Positions 22,543 to 32,449 of a DNA stretch of 64,000 nucleotides are shown one piece after another. The stretch lies in the NCBI GenBank assembly GCA_963978905.1, contig OZ022258.1:53924591-53988590 (forward strand). The letters are read 5' to 3'. Made by a program: the position numbers and the translations under genes. The notes below the pieces were generated by a model. That model saw nothing but the letters and a program-made list of their open reading frames with translations. It did no database searches and was not told where the DNA came from. Source of the DNA: Trichostrongylus colubriformis (taxonomy: Eukaryota > Nematoda > Chromadorea > Rhabditida > Trichostrongylidae). Positions within the stretch are counted from its first letter, which is position 1. Each line of letters begins with the position of its first letter.

Positions 22543-25130
22543 TTCCAAGATCGCTTGTCTTATATAGACAAACGCTATGACCATCTGCGACGGCTCACAC
22601 AGACGCTCAAAAAGAAAATTAACGATTTGGAGGTGAATTATTCTTCACATACAAGCGTAGATACTTGTAGAAAACATCTAAAAGCGCTGCAGAAAAAAAG
22701 GCTCTGTGCAGTTTTTTTTTCGTAAGGATGCGCTACTCACCCTACGCCGCACCCATACTTTTGAATGCATGTGACCGCGTTCATTCTCTGCCGGTGGCAT
22801 GAGCTGCGTGTCTCTGCGTCTCCACCTATGCCACCCTATTTCGTTGCCTACATCTCTGCACATCCCTTAAGCCATTCTGCCTCGCTGCCAGTGAGCATAC
22901 CCACGCCCTGCCGGTGATAAGTATGAACGCAGCCTGTGATTGTCCACGCATTGACCTATTAGGTGATCTGAATGTATAGTAGTTTTTTTATATGAATCAA
23001 TTCTGTAATCTTTCTGCTGCATAAAGTAAGTTGCTCTAGATGAATGTGAAAACTTTGTCCGAAAGGTGATTTTTCCTACCAACAGCGAATAGTGGCGCAA
23101 AAAAATATAGCTCTGCGCTAGATTCACTTTGTTTATATTACCATGTGGATTAATGATAATCTTCTTGAAGGACATCATGCGACAAGACAATGACGAAGAG
23201 AATATGGAGCAAATCAAGGCGTTGATCGAGGATATTAAACGAGAAAAACAGTTGATGCGTGACGAAGCGCACATTATTCGTGGTGAACTCTCACAAGCGA
23301 TGTATAATGAGGATCTCAGGTTGGTTCCAATTATCAGCGTATTTTTATTTCCTGAAAGCTTGAATTTTTATCTCACGACAGCTTGACGAATGAAAAGTTG
23401 AAAACAGTACCTGTGGCAGATTAGCCCTCCCTTAGTTTTTGAGATGCGCCACGCATTCGACTTCTACTCAATATCAGAGTACCGTTTGAGAGTGTGTGTA
23501 TTACTTCCACACAATATAATTCCATGGGCAGAATTCCACCTTTCCACCTTGATGAGCTATAGATCTACACCATACCCACTCGCGAAATATAACAAGGTAC
23601 TCGACAATTACGCGTGCGGTCGCGATGCGGCTAATTTCTGGGACATCGAAAAAAAGTATGATAAATAGATGAGATAGACGGTAGTTTTCAGTTGTTTTTT
23701 CACGTTTTTGAGATTTTTGGTGATGGTATAATGCTGTGTTGTCAATGATGATGTGTTTCGGCACATTATGATCACTAGTGCCTTTGCACTCAATAGAATA
23801 GAATTTTATTTGCACTAACACCGATGTGTTTTGCTGTCGACATATCACGTATTTGTTTGACTTGCCTTTTTTTTTTGGTCCTTTTTGGACACCGGTTTCG
23901 TTTTCTTCTATTTTAGATCGCATTTATTGAACTTCATTGCTGAATTTGAAGATACTTGGCAGGAGACGCCAAAGTATGTTTTCAGTTTGTCGTGTTTGTG
24001 TTCGTGTTGCTTATCAACATTTGTGGTTACGGTAGTTAGTCTGTGGTCATTTACGAGTTATTGGCTGTTCCATATTCGGACAGTGTTGCAGCATTAGCAG
24101 TAATCGCAATCCTAACATTGCTATCTTAACAGCACGTTTGCTTAATTGATTTATCCTTTGTTTACCGCAACCAAGAAGCCGCTTAAAAACAACATTGAGG
24201 TCATGTGTCCAGATTTCGTGGGTGTAGCCCACGATCAGGACACTCGGATGGGGTAACCGCGTCACGCAAACTAGGTTTTTGTGGGACAAAAGTCTTGCTG
24301 CTCCCATCGCGACTAAATGACGTGGTTGCAACGAGCTCTGGCCATTTGACCCAGTCCGAGTGTCTTGTTCTACACCCGAATGTCCTTCAATCACCCGAAT
24401 TACACGCCATTGGGCCACTCCGCGAGGGCATATGGAAAAGCTTGGCTAGAAGAGCAGCCATGAATGTACAGCAAGCTGTGCCCTATTTGAGAAAAATGGA
24501 AGTCTATCCCTCTTCGACAGTGAAATCGCTTGGTGACTCGGTGCCTAAATACTGTTGAGCTGTCACGATTCCAAGTGACGTGTAACAAAGCATTACCCTT
24601 CATCAAATTGTCTTTTTTTTGCATCCACGATCATTTCGTTGAGTTATAAGCTTGTCATGGCTTTGAAGGTTTGGTCATCTTTATGAATTACAGTGAAATA
24701 GTTTTTTACCTCCGCCCTGCTCCCTGTGCAGCTGAGAGTCATATTTGAGTTCAAATCACCAAAAAGAGAACGAGATATGTATGTGCACGTAAACAAGACT
24801 TATGGTTGAAAATCGAAAATCGCATACATTTTTGATCGCTACTGTATGCTCGCTTCCTGTTTTTAATTTGTTGTTAAGAAATTTTCGTGTCGATATTGCG
24901 ATGAAGCGCTTCTATCAGTAGGTGATTGTTGATGTTATCGCTTGATGGCTAAGATTGATGTTATTTTTTGATAAAAGGTGAGAAACGTCTTCAGGAAAAG
25001 AATGACTGGTGAGTATCGTGAGGAGCAAGAGGCGTTGGAACGACGACGACAAAGCACGAGTCAAGGAGAGGATGATGTCTATACACCCTCATCGAGTGAT
25101 GAACAAACCTACAGGGAAACGAGTTTCTGA
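22543..25130 (+). CDS. Small coiled-coil protein of unknown function, multi-exon
   Basis: Four exons join in frame: 22543-22632, 23171-23319, 23917-23973 and 24995-25130 (TGA). All have pyrimidine/CAG, TTTTAG or AAG acceptors and usable donors (GTGAAT, GTTGGT, GTATGT), and the phases 0/2/2 agree. The product is rich in charged heptads: FQDRLSYIDKRYDHLRRL, then KKKINDLE, then IKALIEDIKREKQLMRDEA and IIRGELSQAMYNEDLR, then SHLLNFIAEFEDTWQ, and a hydrophilic tail with YREEQEALERRR and a Ser/Thr/Asp-rich end. This suggests an elongated dimerising coiled coil without membrane segments. The start is uncertain: an ATG at 22232 gives MNNTISSPTSPADKEKR ending at a weak GTGGTC donor in the right phase, for a total of about 160 residues. 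I do not recognise the family. Confidence 0.7.
22772..22936. mobile_element. MITE family B, copy 3, inside the coiled-coil gene
   Basis: Left end ACCGCGTTCATTCTCTGCCG, inner CTGCGTGTCTCTGCGTCTCC, right end AAGTATGAACGCAGCCT. It lies in the intron between 22632 and 23171. Confidence 0.8.
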
Positions 25131-25775
25131 TTGATAACTCTTATCACTGTTCATCCATAATTGTACAATATTGAAAACAGATAATTTTATGAAGTATGCA
25201 CATAGTTTGTAAATAGTGGCAGAATGACGATGGTCACGGTCAGATGGGTACTTGGTACCTCAAAGCCTATTTGTGTATTGTCTGTAGAACTCATCACTTT
25301 CGCTACTTATTCTTATAATATTATACAAGTGGGCATTATAGAGACCATTAACTCCCTGTTTGGTCATTTCTCATGTGGTACATGTCATTCGATTCTTCTC
25401 CGGCCTAAGACGAGTGAGGTCGTGAAGCGATTTTTTCTGGGAAAAATGAACGACATGGGTTACACTTATGTAATTTCCTTTCAGTAGTTTTTTACGGTAG
25501 CTGAACGGAATAGTTGATTTTTTGATGCTTATAATGGAAGCGAAAAAAAATCGGTAGGGCTGTATTGGTCCATTTTTGTCGTGGGATGGACTGTATTGTA
25601 TTTGATTGCTTCATGTTCTGGAAAGTGCTCTGAAATACTAGTCCGAAATTCAAAGGTAGTCTCGTAAAAAATTATTTTTAATTCATAGTATTGTGAAAAT
25701 GTACAAAATGATGATTAAATTCATCGCAAACGATTTCATCCGAAAATATTTAATGTACTGTAAACATTTTTCGTC

Positions 25776-25781
25776 AATAAA
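25776..25781 (+). terminator. Possible polyadenylation signal of the coiled-coil gene
   Basis: AATAAA within GTCAATAAAGAGC, about 650 bases after the stop at 25130, in AT-rich sequence followed by a T-rich tract. The long 3' UTR it implies makes this tentative. Confidence 0.3.
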
Positions 25782-27028
25782 GAGCTTAATTCTTTGTGTT
25801 ACTTGTTGTGATAGCACAAACCCATAAATTTCCAGGGTAGGGGATAATCAACGCACAATAATAATGATAATCGAAATTTGCATAAGGAGCACAGGCTTTT
25901 ATTTTTTAAAGATAGTGACACAATTATTCAGTCAGATCGCGTAGTTCGGTTTTCACGCAGCATTGATACACGTCCATTTGGAGGCGGATCTAAACGGGGT
26001 GGGCGGAACATGAGACATTTTGGGTTTCACGGCGTCCTACCTAATTTATCGGCGCCCATCCTCTACATGTGTTTCGCGTGAAAACTGATTACTATATCAC
26101 TAGACGGATTTAGTCCGCATGTTTGCAAAACTTATTATGGTCACAGCGTCAGCTCACAATGAATGTCGAATATGTGGTGCACTCAAGGACGTTGCGGTAC
26201 CATAGCTGATTTGAAAATTTCGAAAAAAGAATAGTCAATAGGAAATAGCAGATTACGATGTTTGTTGCGGCCTCATAAAATGCCCCGATGGACTCGTTAA
26301 ATCGAAGTGGGTCCCAGATGTCCCCTGCACGTCGCTCAACGGAACGACCGTCTCCCAAAATCCCATTGACATTTAAGTCGTAAATTTAAAATTATGCTGC
26401 AATACACAGAAGGAAGGAGAACCCCTAGAAATATGCGAAAACTTAAAACCTGAAAACGAGTTTTGACCGTATGACGAAAATATTCTCCTATTGATTAGGC
26501 GAGGTATCTAAAGGAGCAGAGTAAGAGCAGGTTGTACTTCAGCATCAGTGTTTGAGCCTGGGCAATGACTGAACAATAAGTGTTATACCGGGACGAGAAT
26601 TTCCTTTTGAAATGTTGGGATGACCACGTTCTCAGAATCACTCTCTTCGATGTCAGTTTTTCATAAAACGAGAGTTATAATTTTTGTTTGGAGTAATTTT
26701 CATTTTAGCTGTATCTGCAACTTTGTCATCAGCCTTCATTACTTTTAGCTGAAGTTTCGAGTTTGATCTGCATATGCTTGTCTGATAAAAATTAATGGGT
26801 GTGGTTCGTGGGATTGTAAAAGCGATAAAAGGAAAGCGCTGCTCGCATCATGTACATATCATGAGATAAGCGAAAAAAGTCTTAAATGTAAAAATTTATG
26901 AAAGAGATCAGTCATGTGAAAGTTTTCTTGTATAACATGAGGTTCGAGGGACAGTTACCATGCGAGTGAGTCAACAGCGCGGTTGAAACCCTATTTATTG
27001 ACCTGTCATGGACGAACAGCTGGAAAAG

Positions 27029-27115
27029 CTTGATGGCTGTGTCGACTGAGTGATTCGATCCACGGACCACGAAAGTGCTGCATGCCACCGGCTTATATCA
27101 GCCATGACCGAATAA
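27029..27115 (-). repeat. Possible tRNA-like fragment
   Basis: On the minus strand GATATAAGCCGGTGGCATGC and CGTGGATCGAATCACTC resemble A and B boxes. The stems do not close. Confidence 0.3.
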
Positions 27116-27204
27116 GAGTGTGAAATACGAAAACAACTTCATTTAGAAAGAGACATACCACGAGATAGTTGGTTGATAGGTGGGGCCGCTAGCTCTCTCA
27201 TTCT

Positions 27205-27275
27205 CGCCATTAAATCCCAGTTCAATACCTGCCCAGGAAAATCAATCCCAGTTCAATACCTGCTCAGATAGATCA
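27205..27275 (+). repeat. Two-unit tandem duplication
   Basis: AATCCCAGTTCAATACCTGC is present twice about 36 bases apart, each followed by CCAGGAAAATCA or TCAGATAGATCA. Confidence 0.85.
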
Positions 27276-27339
27276 ATCCTTCGATACCGCCCTGTTAGCG
27301 TATTAAGATCACATAGTCGGATATGAAAACATTAGCTTG

Positions 27340-27425
27340 AATACTGGCTGCCCCATTTGTTATTGTACATGCCTAATCCCGTTCAATTCGATTCCAAATG
27401 GCGGGATGCGTGGCGTATACCAAGG
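27340..27425 (+). repeat. Possible SINE tail fragment
   Basis: CCGTTCAATTCGATTCCAAA and GGCGTATACCAAGGA resemble the family tail (CGATT..GGAATTGGAATG, GCATCCCAAG). Short and diverged. Confidence 0.3.
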
Positions 27426-28077
27426 AAGGGCATTAAACACCGTCACATTTAGCCTTTTCCGCTTTAGAGAAGCATCGATACTTCCGTAGGATCGATGTAT
27501 ACGCCATGCATTTGACTTGTGCACAGGATTGCAAAGTTGCGTGAATGCTTACATAATGAATAAAAGCTTCTTCAATTGTTTTATTGTCACACTTCTAGCG
27601 ATTCACTGAATTAATTTGAATGGGAACGTTCACGATATTACTTCTCTTTAAAAAGTCGACTTACAACAACTTTCACCAACGGCTAATCTAGTTTTTTTCG
27701 TTTGCTAGCTAATTCTGGTTTGTGGCCGTTTTTATCAGCGAAGTGAACTACCTGTTAACGGAATTGAGCTACATCGTGTCCATTGTTATCTGTGCCATTA
27801 TCAGTTTCCACGTACCTTAAGCACTTTGGAGTCATAGACGTCAATGGCGCGGAACTTGAGTCCGGCCTGATAGGCTGGTTACGTTATCTGAACCGTATAA
27901 AAATCCGGCGGAATCAGCACTGGAGTCATTTCGCATACCTTTTTCATTCTGTCGAGCTAGTTACTAGCAAAAGTTCCCTTACTTAAACCTTTTTTTAAAT
28001 AGCAAGAAACTGTACAAAACTTGAAATCCTTATTTTTTGAATACAACTCATTTTTCATGAAACCTTCAGTTGAAACC

Positions 28078-28161
28078 CCTTGAAAATGAATAACTTTTCA
28101 AATACATATGTGCATCCGATAAAAACTCCTTGAAAATGAATAGGTTTTAAAATACATCCGT
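28078..28161 (+). repeat. Direct duplication just upstream of the aspartic protease
   Basis: The segment CCTTGAAAATGAATA followed by a T/A-rich stretch and AATACAT..ATCCG occurs twice about 50 bases apart, the second copy ending at the trans-splice acceptor. Its place directly in front of the start codon makes it a candidate for promoter or outron sequence; that role is inference. Confidence 0.7.
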
Positions 28162-28168
28162 TTTAGGT
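28158..28168 (+). promoter_or_regulatory. Probable trans-splice acceptor of the aspartic protease
   Basis: CCGTTTTAG followed by GT and then ATG. An acceptor 2 bases from the start codon and no upstream in-frame exon point to spliced-leader addition. Confidence 0.6.
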
Positions 28169-30699
28169 ATGAAGACCGTTCTAGTGCTGGCCGCCCTCGT
28201 GGCGGTACTTTACGCCAAGTCCTTCTCCATGGAGACGCGTAACACCGGATCACTCCGTGCCCGCCTTATCGCGTGAGTTTCTCTCCAATTACATATCAAT
28301 GAAGGGGGGGGGGGGGAGGAGATGACCAGGAAGAAAGACCAGCTGGTGCGTAAAAGTCTCTGATATTTATTAGGTAAATTTAAGTTTGTTCATATTAGCT
28401 CAGCGCCGAGTAAAACGAGGAATTGGGATGTCAATGTGGGCTTGGGGGATACGCAATACTGTGTGAGCTAATATTCACATTCTCGCTTTCTCGTAAGAAA
28501 AAATTTTTTATGCTTTACTTAAATGAAGTCGCATCAGGACTATTTGGTTGCTGTTAGGTGTACGTGGTGCAATGGTGCGTACTACACAAATGTTACGTCT
28601 CGCGTCTCCACCCCCCCCCCTAACCCTTATTGACCCTTGGATTTAAACTCATTCGGTCCCTAATCCTATATGTTCATCAAGTATATCCGCGACAACTACC
28701 ACTTTCTATGTTCAGGGCCAATCTCTACCAGAAGTTCTTGGAGGAACAGCATTTGGCACGCACTCAGATCCTCGCTTCCGGCTCACAGCCGTTCATCGAC
28801 TATGCTGACGACTTCTACCTCGGAAACGTCACTGTCGGAACTCCTCGTGTGTTTTTGTTTTGGCTTAGCTGAAAATGGCTCAAAATTGTTGAAAGGTTTT
28901 TCTCGTTTCAGCCCAGATCACTACCCTGGTTCTCGATACCGGCTCATCCAATCTTTGGGTAATTGATGCTGCTTGCAAAACTGATGCCTGTAATGGACAG
29001 CCATCCAGCGGATACAACAAACACAAATTTGACACCACCAAATCGTCCACTTTCACCAAAGAAACCCGCACATTCTCTATCCAGTACGGCTCAGGATCCT
29101 GCAACGGTTACCTCGGAATCGATGTCGTCAGCTTCGCTGGTAAGTTCTTGGTTTGCTGTACACCTGCTGTGGCTGAAAAAAGAACAAATATTTGGTCTGC
29201 CTTCAAATACTAGAATTAAATAATGCTTGACTTTGAGCCTTCGCGCCATGTGTAGCCCGTTAGTGAACCAGCTTAACGTCATTTTCCCAGCACTCGTGTA
29301 TAACGCCCGGGCGGCCAAAAATCAAAACTGATTCACGGCCTCCATGTGACTGATAAGAGCCTACGCTGGCCGTAAATGGCTGTTAAGGGCCACTAAACCA
29401 TGAGCGAGAAGATTAAATAGTAAAATAGTACCGTAGCCGTTTTGATTAATCGATAGGTTTTTCGATAGCTCTGAGTAGCCAAGTAACTATTACGAACTAT
29501 TTCAGGTTTGTCGATCCCCAAGCAGGAATTCGGTGTCGCCACTCACCTCGCCGATGTATTCGGTTACCAACCAGTTGATGGAATTCTCGGACTCGGATGG
29601 CCAGCACTTGCCGTCGATAAGGTTAATTCTATGATTTTTAGTGACTCGAAACGTTGTTAAATACTTATTCTGCTTCGTCGAGGAGAAGCATTTCTCAGAC
29701 ATCTATAGTGAGTGAGTGTTGACCACGCCCCTTTGCGCTTCGGTGGGCGTGTCAACAACTCGCTTCGAAATCTTAAAGCGGGTGCACTCTTTTTGAAGAA
29801 TGTGGAGTGTTCCTTCGAGGGGGAGGATTCGATGCTTGACTGCTACCAAAAGGATTCGTTTAGGTTGTACCACCCATGCAAAATCTGCTTAGCAGCCTTG
29901 ATGCTCCACTCTTCACCGTCTGGATGGACAGAAAGGTGAGCTACTGCGGTTGTGAGGCCCCTGGCACCTAAAAGTAGGGCTAAGTACGTGTCCTTCTTTT
30001 TCAGCTGACCATCAGCAACGGAGGAAACGCCGGTCTCATCACCTACGGAGCTATCGACACAAAGAACTGTCAATCTCAGATTAACTATGTACCACTCTCA
30101 GCTGAGACCTACTGGCAATTCCCTATCGATAGCTTCGCCATTGGAAGCTTTTCGGAAACCAAGAAAGCCCAGGTGGGTCTTTATAAAAGGGCCTCGAACC
30201 ATATTTCAATTGAAGAAAACTTCTTAAGGTTATCTCTGATACCGGTACATCCTGGATCGGAGCACCCACCTCCGTTGTGAGCGGTGTTGTCAAGCAGACC
30301 GGAGCCAAGTATGATTTCTTGAATGAGCTCTACACCGTCGATTGCTCTACCCAGAAGACTCAACCAGACCTCATCTTCACCATTAACGGAATCAAGTACA
30401 ACGTACCCTCAGTTGAGTACGTGCTGGACCTCGGTCTTGGAAATGGAAAGGTTCGTTTTTCCCCTCACAAGAACAATTCCTTATAACTTTGCCGGGTATA
30501 TGACATTACGTCCGATCGTCTAAAGCTAATTTTAATCGATAACTGATTTCAGTGCGCTCTCACCTTCTTCGGCATGAACTCCGGCGGTTTTGGCCCATCA
30601 TGGATTCTTGGTGACACCTGGATCCGTACCTACTGCAACATCTACGATATTGGACAAAAGCGAATCGGTTTCGCTAAGGCCATCCACACCGGAATCTAA
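28169..30699 (+). CDS. Secreted pepsin-family (A1) aspartic protease, eight exons, complete
   Basis: Exons 28169-28272, 28716-28846, 28912-29139, 29506-29621, 29864-29935, 30005-30172, 30229-30450 and 30553-30699 join in frame to 395 residues. A signal peptide (MKTVLVLAALVAVLYA) is followed by a pro-segment, then catalytic motif one DTGSSN (Asp87), the flap IQYGSGSC with its Tyr, and catalytic motif two DTGTSW (Asp277). Paired cysteines (C100/C105 and later pairs) are kept, and the end GGFGPSWILGD, CNIYDIG and RIGFA is typical of the nematode gut ASP proteases (C. elegans asp-1/asp-6 type, hookworm necepsins). Such enzymes cut proteins in the gut lumen or lysosome at acid pH; in blood feeders they help digest haemoglobin. 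Length and spacing are normal, so it looks functional. Introns 4 and 7 have unusual donors GTTAAT and GTTCGT. A TTTTAG acceptor lies 2 bases before the ATG. The exact orthologue is not decided. Confidence 0.95.
28292..28306 (+). repeat. Poly-G run in protease intron 1
   Basis: About 13 G in a row in the first intron of the protease. Similar homopolymers occur at 17,067 (C), 28,610 (C), 39,866 (C), 42,049 (C), 61,850 (C), 62,556 (G) and 63,237 (C); their lengths are prone to sequencing error. Confidence 0.9.
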
Positions 30700-30986
30700 T
30701 AATGATGTCTATAGTATTATAAATATAAATAGATGTAACCTATATATTTTTGTCATTTATCGAGACATTTACATGGAAAACGTGCCTATGGTTCTATGTA
30801 GCTGCCAGAAGGGCAACTAATTATAGAGCAAAGCATATACCATGTAGTTACTACTGTACTAGTATGCAATACTCACATTTTGTGTCAGTTGCTGCTTTCA
30901 TACTACGGATATAGTCGGATGTCGTTGCTAGCTGGTATCAAACGTGGCATAGCGGCAATCGCCTTTTGCCGCGAGTGGCGCCTCTA

Positions 30987-31022
30987 CGAATGGGTTTCGC
31001 TGGAGCTATCCACGCCGGAATC
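30987..31022 (+). pseudogene. Relic resembling the last exon of an aspartic protease
   Basis: About 290 bases after the protease stop codon, 36 bases match the end of its last exon at 30 of 36 positions, and read RMGFAGAIHAGI against RIGFAKAIHTGI in the intact gene. There is no stop codon at the expected place and no clear preceding exon sequence (TGGATCC..CTGCAAC is not found), so this is at most the end of a decayed tandem copy. Chance similarity is unlikely but not excluded. Confidence 0.5.
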
Positions 31023-31438
31023 GTGTTACAAATATGGAGTTCATGCCTCCTCCCTAACTAATGACTTGGTGAATTCCTGCTAAGAATTGCATTCGTCAGT
31101 TCTCTTCGAGGAGGATAAGCAACGCGTGCGCGTGGCTTAACCACTTGATCACTGCTAGCGTTTTTTACCATCTGAACAACTTCTACTCAGAGGCAATTAC
31201 ACGCCCTCCTTGTATCTACACTATTTTCATTATTTACTGGTAAACAGAAATTAGAACGGGAACACAATTGAAAGAAAGGGGAACAACAACTCAGCCAAGA
31301 TCAGCAACGGGTATTGGCATGTAGCGCAACTTCATACGTGAAGCCTGGGCACAGCTGATTTCCAACAGGAAGAAAATGTTGTACAAAAGCTCAGTCAAGC
31401 TGTGCTCTCTGACCAATGTGAACCGAAATTAAAGGAAT

Positions 31439-31585
31439 CGTTAGCGGGAAGTCCTATTTTTTGGCACTCATGTATTTTCCTACAAGGCAGAATGCAAAGT
31501 TTCGCGCGAAAAACGAGAATCCGGTTTAAATACAGTCTCCTTAAGGCAACGTCCGACTGGGTGCGGCGGTCGAGGGGCTGCGGCT
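31439..31585. mobile_element. MITE family A, single left half
   Basis: Starts TTAAAGGAATCGTTAGCGGG, continues with GCAAAGTTTCGCGCGAAAAA and GAGAATCCGGTTTAAATACA, and stops in the GC-rich centre. The mirrored half is absent, so this is a solo arm 430 bases left of a full copy. Confidence 0.75.
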
Positions 31586-31699
31586 ACAAGGGCATTAACC
31601 GTCAGGGCAGAGAAGAGAAAGTCACATGGATAAGGCACTGAAGGAATCAAATCAAGTCTGGGCACAAAAACTTGAACCACGTTCTGCTCTCCGACGGAT

Positions 31700-31810
31700 A
31701 TTCGAATGTTGCACTGCGCGAATTCAAACGAGTTGCTTTTCTACCAGTTTTCCCATTTCTGCCGATTTCTGCTTTCAAACAAAGGGATTTTTTCGGTTCT
31801 TCTCGTGTTT
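31700..31810. repeat. Interspersed repeat family C, fragment
   Basis: GCGCGAATTCAAACGAGTTG, GCCGATTTCTGCTTTC and AAAGGGATTTTTTCGGTTC match the middle of the copy at 21.9 kb. Confidence 0.45.
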
Positions 31811-32013
31811 CTTATCATGTACTGTATCTAGAAGAGTGTCTCAAAAAGAATCAGAATCATGGATTTCCATGGACGATTACTTTAATGCCGTGCTATCGAT
31901 ATTGCTGGAAAGCTGGGAACGCTTTGAGTCTGATAAGACTAAACGGGGATGTGTATAGGCTTCATTATACATTATCTGTTATCTGTCATCTAGTGTACTG
32001 GAGCATGTATCGC

Positions 32014-32446
32014 TTAAAGGAATCGTCCACGGAAAATGAGTTTTTGTGTTACCCATATATTTATGTTGTATTTGCCTAATGTTGGCCTCATGCAAAATTT
32101 CACGCGAAAAAATGTGAATCTGGCTGAGATACAGCACTACAAAGTGCGGTCCCAATGGGCGGGGCCTCCGTGTGAAAGCCTCGTACCGCTTCCGCCGTGG
32201 TCGGAGACGCATTGTAGGAACAGAAGGTTACGCAAACAGTCCCACTCTCCGTTCCCAACGGCGGCGGAAGACGGGACGAGGCTTTTATACGGAAGCCCCG
32301 CCCACTGGGACCGCACTTTGTGGTACTGTATCCCAGCCAGATTCACGTTTTTTCGCGTGAAATTTTGCATGAGGCCAACATTAGGCAAATACAACATAAA
32401 CGTATGGGTAACACAAAAACTCATTTTCAGTGGACGATTCCTTTAA
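32014..32446. mobile_element. MITE family A, copy 5, best preserved
   Basis: Left end TTAAAGGAATCGTCCACGGA, right end TGGACGATTCCTTTAA: nearly perfect terminal inverted repeats whose outer TTAA may be the target duplication. Arms of about 110 bases (GTGTTACCCATATATTTATG, ATGTTGGCCTCATGC) mirror each other closely, and the same peptide can be read from both strands, showing near-perfect symmetry and recent activity. Confidence 0.92.
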
Positions 32447-32449
32447 GGT

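Larger units (their letters stand above)
25785..28077. other. No supported gene besides small repeats
   Basis: Upstream intergenic DNA of the protease; contains the fragments listed at 27.0-27.4 kb and nothing else recognisable. Confidence 0.5.

Noticed and set aside
24047..24558. Open frames of 117 and 123 codons on opposite strands
   Set aside because: They overlap each other and sit in the last intron of the coiled-coil gene; no family or splice support. Probably repeat-derived.
32036..32446. Long open frames on both strands reading MSFCVTHIFMLYLPNVGLM
   Set aside because: The same peptide can be read from either strand because the region is a near-perfect palindromic MITE; it is not a gene.
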